Counted from the stretch's first letter, positions 1 through 55,616 are shown. The stretch is 64,000 nucleotides of DNA from Paroedura picta (GCF_049243985.1 NC_135369.1:79797765-79861764), one strand, 5' to 3'. Notes: generated from the sequence alone by a model not told the origin. A program made the numbers and translations.

Positions 1-2465
1 ACATATTAATGAACCCCATTATATTGTGAACAGTAAGCCCAAGTGATACTTTGAGGTATGCTTATTCATTATTATTAATTCTCTACCATTACAGTATCAA
101 CTGTCTTAATTGTGACTACAACTTTCCAAGTACAGACTGTTACCTTTTTATTTTGTTTCAGATAGATAGTTATGCATTACTCAATAATTTAAAGCTTTCA
201 CCATAACTGAGGTTATACATAATTGTATAAGATTTATAGATTGCTACTGTGTATAAATTGTAAACTATATTATTATTATTTATAGAAAGTAATCACTGAG
301 GAAGGTTTCCTGGAAAACGGGTACTTTACCTGAGACCACGTTTTGATTACTTCTATTAACCTTTGAACATATGATTACATTAAAGTATTTTGTAAAAATT
401 CATTATTTTGAAAATAAAACCACATCAAGAATAATTTTTGGACTTTTAAATACATTTATTAGTCAGCCAACAGATTTCCTTTTTCGATTCAGTTTGACAC
501 TTTGAGGAATCAATGATTCTTCTTGCTAGTGTCCTTAAGGCAGTAACATAAGAATCCAATTTCACTGCTGGGTTGCACTCTAGTGAGAAATCTCTGCCTC
601 TCAGTAGCTCCATTTCTCTAAGATGAGCAGTATGTATCTATGGTTGTTAACACTGCTGGGAGATTAGAATCTTTGCTTACTTTGAGAGTGCTGCACACTT
701 CTCTAATTTGTTCCCCCAACAGGTAAAATAAAAGCTTTACTTCCCTGGCAATATCCTGTGCTGTTATGGGCAGTTCTGTATACAATGACTATCACTGAGC
801 TAAATTCCTGTCAACGAAGTCCAGATGGTTTCTGACAAGTGACCAAGGATGCTTTTTGCAGTAATTTGTTTTCTCCTGTTACCACCATGTTACAATATTG
901 AGAGGGCATAAAAAAACAGTTGTGCTTTACTGAATTGATAAATGTAAGCCAAGAGAGGAGGAGCTCTGTTCCCCTTAGAACCCTTCCCTCTAGAAACATA
1001 GTTCCATTTTTCATGATACGAGGGTGATCAGGCCTCTGCCTGAATCCACTAGCATGACTTTTCGCCATACACAAGGGTGGGAGACAGAAACAAATACAGG
1101 CAGTAAGTTCTTGAATATACAAACCATATTCATTAAGTTAACATCAAGGAAATTCAAAAGCATCTCACAACATTACACTCACCCACATTCATACAATGTT
1201 TCCATGCATACGTAAGCTGGCTTTAGCCATTGATACAATTCAAATTGGAGAATCTCAACAGGTACAGAGGGAGACTCTGCCACTCCCTTGCCCTTTGCTG
1301 TTTTTATATTTATTTGTGTCTCAGGCTCTGCATGGTTTACACCTTCCTCTTTTGTAGGAATGGTTGGAGAGGGGGGGGGAATCAGTCAAGACCAGGAGGA
1401 TGGTGCACAACTCTCTTGAAAAAGTAGCCTTCTACTTGGGACCTGCTGATGAAAACATCTCTTTTCCCTCTAATCAGAAGGTTGCAGTGGACTGATTCTG
1501 GAAAGTTGGTAGGATCTGATCCAGGGGCATTATCAGTATACTGGCCAGAGGTAGTCAAGACTCTGCAGCAGAAGTGAGGCAGTAACCCACGCAGTGTCCC
1601 TTTGAGTTCCTTGCAAATGAAAAAAGTATTTTCTGCTTTTGTAGCTTGTATTCACTGCAAACAAATGGAACATACTGGACTTCACATGGCTTTCAGATGG
1701 TCACAATCATTCCAAGGCTCACTTACCCACACATTCATATTTTCACCCTAGCATTCTATAAAACAAAGATCACTTACATTGGGTACAAACTAGCACTACA
1801 TGTTGGCTAAAAAGTATACATTCAAGAATGGATAATTTTAAAAAGGTATCAATTTAAAACTCTAGTTTCTTACAAGGGCACAAGTCTATTTTGCATATAA
1901 CTTGAAAGCCCTTCTTTCTAATTTCATGTTCACTGAGAAGAGGAATGCATAGAGAACATTTTCAAGGCATTGTGTTTCATTAATACTTCCCGGGTTTATT
2001 ACCACGTCTACATATTTTCTTGATAGAGGGATCTAGGGATGATCACTGGAATATATGCTTAAATTTGCAGCTAATTAATGCTGTATCAACACAGCTATCA
2101 AAACAAAATTCAGTGACATTAATGCAATAGTCTGAGAAATAGATCAAAATATTAATTTTGAATGTTAAGTACTTACAGTAGTACTTGTAGTCAACAGAAT
2201 ATAATGTTCTACAGACGTTCTATATCTGAAAAAAATACAAAAAAAACAGACTTCAGAACCAAACTAGGTGCATTGTGCTCTATACAATACTACTATAGTA
2301 AAATAAGTACAATTTCTAGAATTTTTGAAACTGTTGGAGAAAAGAGTGGGGGTAAGAAAAAAATTGACATTTCAGAGAAAACTGAAATATATCCAACATT
2401 AAATTTCTTATCAAGCCTAAATTTACTTTAAGGAATTCACATCATAAAATACATAATTTATAACC
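1..2465. other. Upstream intergenic DNA, nothing recognised
   Basis: AT-rich. A 103-codon - strand ORF (1122-811) and other short frames show no family I know. No splice-supported exons of a divergent gene were recognised. Confidence 0.5.
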
Positions 2466-2620
2466 AGGTATGAGTACCCAGCTTGCTGGGGGGTAAATGG
2501 TAATGACTGGGGAAGGCACTGGCAAACCACCCCGTATTGAGTCTGCCATGAAAACGCTAGAGGGCATCACCCCAAGGGTCAGACATGACCCGGTGCTTGC
2601 ACAGGGGATACCTTTACCTT
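2466..2620 (+). mobile_element. Sauria-type SINE, 5'-truncated
   Basis: Begins at ATGAGTACCCAGCTTGCTGG and ends GATACCTTTACCTT. The tRNA-derived head is missing, as expected from incomplete reverse transcription. Confidence 0.88.
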
Positions 2621-4603
2621 GATGCTAAGCAAAATAAATAAAAGGAAATTTAATAACTACTTACATTCCATGACATATCTGGTATTTCGTAGTTGCATGA
2701 CACCCTGCCCCCTGCAAACATCTTTAGCATCAATCCCATATGTGTTCCTTCACTGACAATGTATATAAACCAGTAAGTATCAAAGGACTTACCAAAATTT
2801 CCCTAACAAATGAATACCCAAAGAAACAACTCAGACCCCTTCCTACATGGGCTTCTGAGTCCTTAGTCAATCTGGGTGCCAGGATCTGGGGCTCAAGCTC
2901 ACAAGAACCTGGACCCTCTAGTCAAAGTATTATCAGACCAAAGAGCTAGCATGTTTTCCCTGTCAGATACCTTACTGAGAGATGAACACAATTCCTAAAT
3001 TCTCCCAGTCACAAAGACACCAGTATGGCCTTCTATCATGATAACTGTCACAGCCATTTCCTGCCCTTCTGCCTCCCATCCACAATATCAGGTGTTATAA
3101 AATGACAGCTATAACTTTTTAAAATGGAAACAATCCATCTCATATTATATCTTCCTCTTTTCCTTTCTTCAGCTTTTCAAGTGAGTCTTGTCTTTGCATG
3201 ATGTGACCAAAGTACAATTTAGTTATTTTAGCTTCTAGAGGGAATTCATGCTTGATTTGATCTAGAACCCACTTTTTTGACTTTTTGGTGGTCTAGTAAA
3301 ACACTTCTGCAAGCCCACAATTCACATTAATCAATTTTCTTCCTATCAGTTTTCTTACTTGTCCAACTTTCACATCCATATTGTACTCAAATCAGTCTTC
3401 AGCCATCTGAGCTATAACATGCAAAGAAATCCCCTGGCTAGCAAGCAGCAAACTCATGCATTTTGGGTATGTTAAAATTTTTGGGATCGTAAGTCTTGGT
3501 ATACCAAGGTCCAGATCAACATTTGTAAAAGCAAGGAGAAAAAGACGGGGTTGTTATTTCATAAACAGAAAGAGACCAAGTTAATCTATGCAAGTAGAAA
3601 AACAGCTATGACAATTACAAAAAGGAAAAAACATGGTCAATGAAACAAACAAAAAAACGTTTCCTAGAACAACTGCTGCCTACTGAGGAATAAAACCAGA
3701 AGGGCTCCTGGAGAGAAGTCTGCCTCCTATATCTTCTCTGCATTTTGTCATAACAATGCGGCCTCCCACAACAGTTACTAATCGTAAGTATGAACATTGA
3801 TGGGGAGACAACCAGGCAGGGGGACAACCAGTAGGAGTAGTAATACATTAGCATTCCATCAGTATTATATCACAGCAATGTAATCTACTGCGAGAGTATG
3901 GCATAACTAGATCATGAATGCTGTCACATGTTAATGCCATAATAATGTGGTATTCTGATTCGGTGCTTTATCTATGCTATATTTATCCTCTGATCTATTA
4001 TTGTTTGTAGTGATCTTATTCAATTTTAAAATGGCTTCTGCTAGTTTAGCTTGACCAGAGTTTCAGGGGCTGTTAACTCAAATAGACCTGTCTTCTGAAT
4101 TTATGATAGAGGAATTAGCAATTCTAGGAAACAAACAATGCAAGAGGCACAATGAGTGAGATACTCTACCAGTGTATACGAAGAGTGTATCTGGACAGAA
4201 ATCTTAGGTAGAGACATTTCTTAAAAATTAATAAAAAGATTTTTATTAAAACAAATAAAAAGGGTCCCTAACAATATACATTCAATTTAAACTAAAGCAA
4301 CCATATAGAAAGTAAAGAGATGATTGGATGCAATAGGGGTAGAATTTGAGTCAGAAAAAATATATTTACTCAACCAAGAAGAGAAAGGTCTGGAAAGAGA
4401 AGCTCACCAGTAAGCGGGGTTTGTGAGAGTGGGAACTGCAGAACTCCAGAAGAATCAACATTTTTTACAATAATAATGCAGCTGATGGGCAAACCCCTCC
4501 CCCTCCCCTGTTCTTAGGATGAAGTATAATAATATAGACTTCTAAAATCTAACGTGTGTGTACTGGTCTTTTAGTATGTGTGTAAAATGGTCTTTTAGTA
4601 TGT
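2621..4603. other. Intergenic DNA, nothing recognised
   Basis: AT-rich single-copy-looking sequence. A short tandem TGGTCTTTTAGTATGTG pair (about 4563-4602) precedes the BovB fragment. Confidence 0.5.
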
Positions 4604-5245
4604 GGGGAAGAAATGGGGGAACTGACAGATTTTATTTTCCTGGGCTCCAAGATCACTGCAGATGGGGACTGCACAAAGAAATTAAAAGGCGCTTGCTCCT
4701 GGGGAGGAAAGCTATGGCAAATCTAGACAGCATCCTAAAAAGCAGAGACATCACCCTGCCAACAAAAGTGCATCTAGTCAACAGTATGGTCTTCCCAGTT
4801 GCAATGTATGGCTGTGAATGTTGGACCATAAGGAAGGCCGAGCGTCAAAGAATTAAGGTATTGAACTCTGGTGCTGAAGAAGACTCTTGTGAGTCCCTTG
4901 GACTGCAAGGTGAACAAACCGGTCAGTCTTAGAAGAGATAAGCCCTGACTGCTCTTTAGAAGGCCAGATCATAAAGATGAAACTCAAATACTTTGGCCAC
5001 CTCATGAGAAGGAAGGACTCCCTGGAGAAGAGCTTAATGCTGGGAGCGATTGAGGGCAAAAGAAGGGGACGACAGAGAATGAGGGCAAAAGAAGGGGACG
5101 ACATTTCTAAAATGGAGTCACTGAAGCAGTTGGTGCAAACTTAAATGGACTTTGAGAAATGGTAGAGGACAGGAAGGCCTGGAGGATCATTGTCCATGGG
5201 GTCGCGATGGGTCAGACACGACTTTGCAACTAACAACAATAACAT
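4604..5245 (+). mobile_element. BovB LINE, 3' fragment
   Basis: A 5'-truncated copy reading in the + direction: TDRFYFPGLQ, LLLGRKAMANLDSILKSRDI, FPVAMYGCECWTIRKAERQR, ending GGGTCAGACACGACTTTGCA and CAA repeats. The frame is disrupted. A 23-bp piece is repeated within 5057-5103 (see findings). Confidence 0.9.
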
Positions 5246-6069
5246 ATATATATACATATCTACACCTATACTTATACGTATATCTAAAATCTATATATAA
5301 CTTTAGTGGTGAAAAGACTCATAGCCTACTTGATTGGCTGTTTGGCTGTCTGTCCTATGAATGGACAGCCAGTCAGGTAGGCTGTTTCGCCTCTGGCCAC
5401 CTCCTCCTCAAACTTCTTCCATCAGGATGAAGAGCCAGCCCGCTCTACTGACCTACTTCCAGAAGATAAACATGCCGGAGAGCAACTTCTGGTGATGAAC
5501 TGGTGGTAAAGAAAATGATTGCAACCTTCTGATTGATCATAAAGTTATTAGAGATTGGCTATAATTCTACACCCTGTCCTGGTTCAAGTCTTTGGTTCTG
5601 ACTAGGCAGAGAAAACAGCCTGTTCCTCTCTGGAATGTAGTTTTTGATAAACTCTCTCACAAGACAAAATTTTATTTTATAACTGAGATAGTACTTCTCA
5701 AGGCTGGAGAAATAGAAGAGTGTGTCACTACCGTTTATGTAAACAATTGGGCGGGAGAGGGAGATAATGGAAGCAGCTTCTCAGAACCTGTCAGCAACTT
5801 TTCGGAGAGCTGGCTTGGTGGCTGCAGGGTAGTCTCATGGGATGTCCAAGGGGGGTGGAGACCACAGGTTATTGCTTTGATCTGTAAGGGCATCACCTTT
5901 CCTTGCCTCCAATGGGAATCTCATTGTTCTCTGCACAGATTTGGGAACTACTGTGTCTATATTTCTTCTGCAGTAAAAATATAAAAAGTTTTTTTTCTTA
6001 GTGTGATTCATTGGTGATAACCAAAAGAATCCCGCTTTGGCCATTTGGCTATCACTGGGAAGAAGTGAG
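5246..6069. other. Intergenic DNA with a short AT microsatellite
   Basis: TATA-rich stretch near 5240-5300, then a segment (5330-5450) with CTCAAACTTCTTCCAT that recurs near 32273-32290, suggesting an unnamed dispersed repeat. ORF 5592-5984 (+) shows no recognisable product. Confidence 0.45.
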
Positions 6070-6510
6070 AGCCTGGGACGTGGCCCAGCCTTGACGCTGC
6101 CCATTGGGGAGGGGGCAGGAAGACCTCACAAATGCTATGCTTTGCCCCAACTGGGGTAGTGCTGGCATGTACAGGCTGCTCTAAGGGCTGCTGTACTCTT
6201 GGGTGGCCCTCGGAAGCCTTGAACATGACACATGCTGCCTTAATTGGGGTGGCGTTCCGTGTTTGTAGGCCCTCTGAGGGCCCCTGACCCCTGGAGCAGC
6301 CTCTGCATGCCCACGCTGCCCAAGTCACAGATGTGCACAGTGTTTGCGGAGCCTCTAAGGGCCTTTGGGGTGGCCTAGGTATGCTGCTGCAGCCCCAGTT
6401 GGGGCAGCATACAGTGTTTGCACGGGTGGCCTCTGCACACTACCGGTGCCACCCCAGTCAAGGTAGTGTGCAGTGTTTGTGAGGCTTCCAAGGTCCACTG
6501 GCACTTTGAG
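6070..6510. repeat. Degenerate tandem repeat
   Basis: Recurrent blocks of the form CCCCAGTTGGGGCAG and CAGTGTTTGxGxGGCCTC at spacings of roughly 60-100 bp (e.g. near 6144, 6240, 6388, 6448). GC-rich, with ORFs on the - strand that are shadows. It lies upstream of the ADSS2 promoter. Confidence 0.5.
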
Positions 6511-6745
6511 TTAATAAAGGGGTGAGAGTTACACTTCTTAATTTCTAAAATATTGTTCTTGAGTGTCTTTAATCCATCCCACTGCTTTCTGCGGGACTCC
6601 TGTTTGCTTAATGCCTCTTCTGGCCTGTTCCAGGGTCTGTAGGTTTTTTGATCTGGTAAGGGTTAATAAAGATGTCGGGTTTCTGCCTTTTCATTTCTAA
6701 AATATTGTTCTCAGGTGTCTGTAATGTGTCTCGCTGTCTAATACC
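6508..6745 (+). repeat. Direct repeat pair with AATAAAG, possible LTR fossil
   Basis: GTTAATAAAG followed about 25 bp later by ATTTCTAAAATATTGTTCT occurs twice, about 150 bp apart (near 6508-6585 and 6658-6745). The layout recalls the R/U5 part of a retroviral-type LTR, but no ends, primer site or genes were seen. Old and incomplete if so. Confidence 0.3.
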
Positions 6746-7242
6746 TGTTCCCTGTCCCTTAAAAAAAAAACATTCAACTTATCTTAACCTAAAAATTAGA
6801 CTGCTTAACGTTTTAGAAGTTGAAAGCCCCCAAGGCTTCCCTTTTAATTTCAGCAGTCTTTTAGCGAACGTTATGATTGCTATTCTCCCACTCGTCCTCT
6901 TAGGATAGGCTGCTCCCCCTGCCGCCCTTTACCTCCACACAGCCTGGCAGCCGCTCAGCCACAGGCAAAGCCATAGGAGCCCAGCGGCCCCAAGCCGGCG
7001 CGAAAAGCGCGCCATCAGTCTTGCCCAATGAGCACTTCCTAACCGCCTTCGGCAACCGTCGCCGTCTCGCGCTGGGAGACTCGCAGCCAATAGCTGCTCC
7101 AGCGGTCAAACTTCGGCAAACACTAGTCGCCTCTCCTCACTGAATAACCCGCCCCCTTCCTCTGGGTAAGTATGGACAACGGCAACTCCACATCTCACGG
7201 CTTTTAGCTGGCGCGTTCCTTGAAACTTGCCGCATTGTAACC

Positions 7243-7255
7243 TGGGAAATGTAGT
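7243..7255 (-). promoter_or_regulatory. ZNF143/THAP11-type promoter motif
   Basis: Read on the - strand the site is ACTACATTTCCCAGG, close to the SBS/ZNF143-THAP11 consensus ACTACAATTCCCAGAATGC. It lies about 250 bp upstream of the ADSS2 ATG in the CpG-rich block, where such sites usually sit in housekeeping promoters. The match is seen directly; binding is inferred. Confidence 0.6.
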
Positions 7256-7500
7256 CCGGTGCGGAAAACCATGAGGCTCCGCTCTTTTCATTCTATGCAG
7301 ATAAGGGGTGGGTTTATTGACCGGCGTAGGAGGAGAATGTCAGTAAGAGGCCGATAGGCGGCGAGAGCAGTTGTCTGCGGTAACAGCATCTCCTGTATGA
7401 GAGGAAGAAGTCCTTGGTGGCGGACTCGGGTGCGCCGCCTTCTCCTCCGTCTCTCGCATGTGTCCTAAGAGCAATAGGGGAGTCCTTGCCTGCGGGAGCC

Positions 7501-50188
<42,688 letters not shown>

Positions 50189-50740
50189 AGATCTTGGATT
50201 CTTGAAAGAAAACACACTCCTAAAAGACTATTCACTCCTTATATCTCCTTTTCATAGCCCACAGATCATGACTTTTGGAAAGTTGGGCCTTGTATGTTAA
50301 AGAGCTATAGACAAAGAGCTGTAGACAACAACTGCTCTTTTATAAAGGTTTTGGAAATTCTCAGTATCATTTCTTATTGCTTCACAAATTCCAGAACATT
50401 TGTCACAGTTGCCACCATTTTCCTTGATGCCTTCAGATTTTTCCCCCCAGATATTTATTCCTACTCTTTATTTGAAAATCTAAGATTGCATTACTTTCAT
50501 GACAGTTTGTCTTTATTGCCTCCGGTTTTGATGATGTTTCTTCATGAATTTTTAGATGCTTAAAATAATTAATGCAGTTTTGCACAGAGTTTTTCATTGT
50601 CATTTGTACTCCTTAAGCTGTTGTTAACTATATGGCTGCTGTTGTCATGTGTGATTTAAGAAGAGGGATGATTTTATAATGAAGAAAACTAAAATTTTGT
50701 TACAGTTTTTATTAAAGCTAGTATGATGAGCTGGAAATCT
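50189..50740 (+). other. ADSS2: ADSS2 3' untranslated region, end uncertain
   Basis: AT-rich sequence after the stop. The first reasonable poly(A) hexamer is ATTAAA at 50711-50716; AATAAA also occurs at 51791 and 52208, so a longer 3' UTR is possible. The end drawn here is a guess from the first hexamer. Confidence 0.35.
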
Positions 50741-51852
50741 GGAATAGATGCTTGATCTGTATATAGTGCAACAACTTAATTTATAAATGGATACTCAAAA
50801 CATGTTGCAGGTATGTTATGCTCACCACTCAAAAGAGTTCATACTAGTTTTATCATAATATTTTTGATTTTCTGCTTTTTGTTATTCACTCCAATGACCC
50901 ATCAGTTCATAAGTTTAATGCAAATACAACCAGTGTCAAAAGGCTGACAGGAAATATAATGAGAAATTGTTGCATAAAATATGAACACACAAAATTCTGG
51001 CAGTCAGGTTTAGGAATGTTCTGAAATACTTTAATTGCTTAAAAGCCACTGAAGGCAATAGGTTTGGTTTTGGTTTTTAAGATCCAAATGTATTATTGTC
51101 AATTACACAAAGTCAATACATATTAATCTCATATTTGTATCTTGCAAAAGTCCTTCATTTTTTTTCTAGCACACACCTTTGATTTGATCACTTACCTTGC
51201 AGTAGAGAAGTAACTTTTTCATTTCTTTTCCACCACACTTTTCAACTTTCTCACAGCTTTTAATGACTTCTCATTTCCTCCTTGTTCAGTGTTTTGGAAG
51301 GTGAAGAATACTGTGTGTGTGCTTTTTTTTAAAATTTTCCTATATCTTTGCTCATTTCAGTCTTCATTGCAGCAATATTTTTGAAGGGGGGCACTGCACA
51401 CAGTACTCAGGACATGGCTATACACTGGTATCTTGTAAATGGTTACAGCTTCCAGTTAGTGTTTGAATACTACTATGTATAAGCAACAGTGATTAACTAC
51501 ATGGCTGAAAAATGCCAAACTTTCCTGGTCTTTAAAATTGGATGCTAATGTCTAGGAGTTCAACATAGTTTTCCAGTTCTGTTTATTACTATATTACATG
51601 AAATAATCCAGAAAATACATTTTAAAGACTTGAGTCTCGAAAAATCTGTTGGAGTGTTTGAACTTGCTATGTCATTTTATTGGGCTGGGGGAGAAGAGAA
51701 GAGGACTTAAACTATTTTTCTGTGAAAATGCCACCCTCACTTTCTGTGAAAGCTGGCAGTAATTTTTGACCAGTACATATTGGGTACATGAATAAACAGG
51801 TGTTTGATTATCATTCCTGTACTCATTCCTGTCACAGTCTTCTGTTAGTGCA

Positions 51853-52155
51853 GCCTTTCTCAACTTTTTTACTGTTGAGAATCCCCTGAAATGTTCTTCA
51901 GGCTTCAAGGAACCCCAGAAGTTGCATGATTATGCAGAATATAGTTGGGAAAAATAGTTGTGTACATGCCCACCCGGGGCCCCTCCACATTCCCACCTCT
52001 TCTAGACCTGTCATTGGCCATTTTTTTGGGGGGGGGCAGTTTAACATAACGATATATGGTTATATCACCTGATAAATGTTTAACAAATTTTAACAATATA
52101 TACTAAATTAAATCCTGCCCATCCAGGAAACTCTTCTAGGGCTGTTCTGGTAAAA
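51853..52155 (+). mobile_element. Old hAT-like element (CAGCCTTTCTCAAC family)
   Basis: Starts CAGCCTTTCTCAACTTTTTT and contains ATATCACCTGATAAATGTTT. It is the uninterrupted relative of the copy at 47850-48537. The right end is approximate and no clear duplication was seen. The position suits the distal ADSS2 3' region or intergenic DNA. Confidence 0.65.
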
Positions 52156-53689
52156 AGCTGGTAAAAAGTACTCAGTGGCTTTACTACCTAACCCTCATTA
52201 ACAGAAGAATAAATTTGTTATATCATGGGTAGCATTTTGGGAAAGAGGACTGCTGTGCCTCAAAATATTGAACCATTTTAAGAAGCCTATATGATTTCTG
52301 CTTTTTCCAAGTGCCTCAAATTTTCCATCAAGTGTAAAGTATAATGCAGAGCTATTTTAGGAAAACAAACTGTTTGAGTTTAATGTGTTAGGTGAGATAG
52401 AAAGTTTACTCTTATACCTTAATATGGTAATAATATGACATTACTTTTTATCTCTCTTCTGATATTTCTGATATTTTATTCTTTGATCAGTGCAAGTCAG
52501 CTGAGCGTATGTTTTCAGCCAGCTCTCCGTTGCAAGATTTAGTTTCCAAGTACATTTAAAAAAACATAACCCAGCACTGAGTCTTAAAAAAGCATTCTTG
52601 TGGTTTGATTGAAAATAATGCTTATTAGTAGTTCTTCCAAATATCTTGCAAGAATTTGGCTTCTGGTTCAAACTGGTCTTTCTGGATGGCACAAATGCAT
52701 TGGGAATCTTCTTGAACAAGATATGCAAAGCAAATGCATTCAACAGTTTCTTGTACTTCAGTCCTCTCTTGTCATTTTCTCTCTTGTCCTAGTGAATATT
52801 TTATAATAATATAATGGCTTATATATGCATGGCTAATTTTCATAGTAGGCATAGCAGAGAGCAAATCTATACTGTTTCTTTTAGTTATTATAGCTTTTGG
52901 TATAGCTTTTCTAGATACCTTTGCTGTGGAGCTCTTCTGTACATTAATTAAATGTAACGTTTTATTTATAAGTACATGTTTCTGCATGTAGAAAATATTA
53001 TTGTGTGGTTTACTTTGTAGTGTGCTGCAAATATATGAACTGTATATTTGATCTCATAGATGATTTTGAAAATATAAGAATCTCATAGATGATTTTGAAA
53101 ATATAAGAAATATAAGAATGGTGCACAAGAAGCACCATTTTTAAAAATAGAGCCAGTCCTAGTTTCTAAGGCTTTTCTTTTCCCTTCCGTGATAACACAC
53201 ACTAGTATAAATCCCTTAGTATTTGTCTCAGAACGTATTCTATAGTGACAGTTACACTTGTATGGATATGACTTAACTGCAAAATAGAGCCAGTAGTTGT
53301 AACTTTCTGGATTTTTTTTGGGTGGTGTTGCAATAAGGGTAAATGGGAAGGGGTTTCTAGTGTTCTACAAAACAGTATTTGCCTTGGCAGTCTCTTCTTC
53401 CTCCAACTTGTTCATTTGTATGGCTACATCATAAGATAGAACCTGGGGGAACATTCTTTAATAGGAAGTTTCCTGCTCCATTTCCCAAGTGAGTCAAAAA
53501 TTGAACCTTTTTGTTCTTTAACTTTGGTCTGGAGGATACAAAACAAGATATGTTTCTAGCCACCATCCTGGTTCAGTTTGTGGCATTTTCAGTTAGAAGT
53601 ATCAGGTAATAGGTAATGTAAAATATCACAGCCTGAGACCCTAGAGAGCTGCTGCTAGTCAGAGTAACCACTCTTGATACACCAGTGCT
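52156..53689. other. ADSS2-SPMIP3 intergenic DNA
   Basis: AT-rich. A 30-bp tandem duplication (CTCATAGATGATTTTGAAAA core) lies at about 53053-53110. No genes recognised. Confidence 0.5.
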
Positions 53690-53900
53690 GAGTTTGAGTC
53701 CAGTGGTTCCTTTAAGACCAACAAAGTTTTAGTCAGAATATAACCTTTCATGTGTAAGCATACTTCCTCAGATGAATGAGGAGATGTGCATGCACATGGA
53801 AGCTTATACCTTGAATACAACTTTGTTGGCTTTAAAGATGCTACTGGACTCATTGTTCTCCTGCTTCAGACCAGCATGGCTACCAACCTGAATCTATGTT
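53690..53900. repeat. Dispersed repeat with inverted ends
   Basis: Best preserved copy here: GAGTCCAGTGGTTCCTTTAA ... ACTTTGTTGGCTTTAAAGAT GCTACTGGACTC, then TGCTTCAGACCAGCATGGCT. A further tail fragment lies near 32735-32770. Confidence 0.6.
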
Positions 53901-54127
53901 CTGACTGAGTGTATGGTAAATTCGTGTGTACGTGTGAAATGTGTTTGTTTAAAAGTATTTAATACACTGAAAAACTTTACATTCTCTTCCTCTGTGTCAA
54001 CAAACTGAAATATCTGTGCAGAAAGGTGAAAAATCCAAATACAATTAAATATCTAACTGAAAATGAAAATAGTGTCATAGTAATTAGACACATTTGCCCA
54101 TTCCAGAATTAAAACAGTTCTCCATGT

Positions 54128-54835
54128 AAAGCAGGATTAGTTTATATTGGATTTCTATACCGCCTATCTCATAGAGAGGCTCTGGGTACTGTACAACACA
54201 TTGCATTTACAGTGCATGTTTAATACATTAAAATAGAATTAAAATAACAGTAAAATGACATTAAATAAACTGTGAATAGTAAGAATGTTCGGGATCAGCA
54301 GACTAATGTTCATAGCTTTTGCCATCTAGGTCAAGCTTGGTGGTGGTCTGGACCTCCCATGATCAAATGATGAATAATAGTATGTGGGAAAGGTGGGACC
54401 CATAAGAGTTAGGTGTTCATTCTTTATCGGACCTATCCAAACACTTGGTGGAAGGGCTCCATCTTGCAGGCCCTGTAGAACTGTATCAGCTCCTACAGGG
54501 CCTGGTTGTATTCTGTGAGCTCATTCCATCTGGTAGGGGCCAGGAGAGAAAATGCCCTGGCCGTGGTTGAGGCCAGGGACCACCAGTTGGTTGGTATTAG
54601 CAGAGTACAATGCTCTTCTGGGGGGGTATAGATAGAAAGGCGGTCTCTCAGATACGTAGGGCCCGGACTGCGAATGACCTTATGGTTTAGAACCAACGTG
54701 ATCTGGAATTGTACTGGGAGCCAGTGCAGCTGTTGGAGCACTGGTTGAATATGTGTCCTCCAGGGAGTTCTTGTGAGAATCATGGCAGTTGCATTCTGGA
54801 CAAGCTGCAATTTCTAGATCAAGGTTAGGGGTACT
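54128..54835 (-). mobile_element. L2 LINE, 3' fragment (older)
   Basis: On the - strand: MQLVQNATAMILTRTPWRTH, QPVLQQLHWLPVQFQI, GPTYLRDRLSIYTPPEE and APTRWNELTEY, parallel to the copy at 62590-63357 but more diverged. The 3' end is near 54128 (GGCGGTATAGAAATCCAATA on the - strand). Confidence 0.85.
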
Positions 54836-55364
54836 CCCATGTAGAGTTGGGAGGAGAAAGACAGAGTGAAACTATGCCTGAGCAGAAACACAAAATAATA
54901 ATGGAGTGGTTCAGATAAAATATTTTCTTAACTGGGTTTGGTAAAATTAAATGCTTTGTGATCTGGGATGCTTCCTATATTTATTACATTGTAATCCTTC
55001 CAAGAAGCTCAGGACAGCACATATGATAGGAAAACAAAATTAATTATATATTGTTATAAAATCAATGTGTGAGGAGAATGATACAGAAAACTCTTCTCAC
55101 TCTCCCATAACAATAGGCTTTGGAGGCACTCCATTAATTTAATGGACAATATCTTAGAAATGTTGCTTTATTCAAGCAATTAAACTATGGAATTCACTGT
55201 CAGTGAACATAATTATGAGCATCAGCATAGACAGCTAGGGATTGGACAGATTCAGGGAAGGGTAGGCCTGGTCCATCAATATATTACTAGCCATGGTGAC
55301 TAAAGCGAATCTCCATTTTCCATGGCTCTAGATACCAGGGTAACATCAGAAGAAAAAGAGTTAA

Positions 55365-55616
55365 TTCTTATATGCCACTTTTCCCTACCAGAAGGAGCCT
55401 CAAGGCAGCTTACAATTGCCTTTCCTCTCCCCACAACAGACACCCTGTGAAGTAGGTGAGGTTGAGAGAGCCCTGATATTACTGCTCGGTCAGAACAACT
55501 TTATCAGTGCTGTGGCAAGCCCAAAATCATCCAGCTGGCTGCATGTGGGGGAGCGTGGAATTAAACCCGGCTCACCAGATTAGAAGTTGGCGCTCTTAAC
55601 CACCACACCAAGCTGG
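55365..55616 (-). mobile_element. tRNA-derived SINE with L2-like tail
   Basis: Reverse copy of the 41100 family. The head reads CCAGCTTGGTGTGGTGGTTA on the - strand with a box-B-like GGGTTTAATTCC. It lies in the ADSS2-SPMIP3 intergenic region. Confidence 0.78.

Noticed and set aside
811-1122. 103-codon - strand ORF as a CATSPERE or other host exon
   Set aside because: No similarity to the recalled CATSPERE sequence and no convincing splice sites at its ends.
7414-7500. N-terminal extension of ADSS2 upstream of ATG 7501
   Set aside because: The longer frame starts at TTG, not ATG, and the resulting leader has no counterpart in the family.
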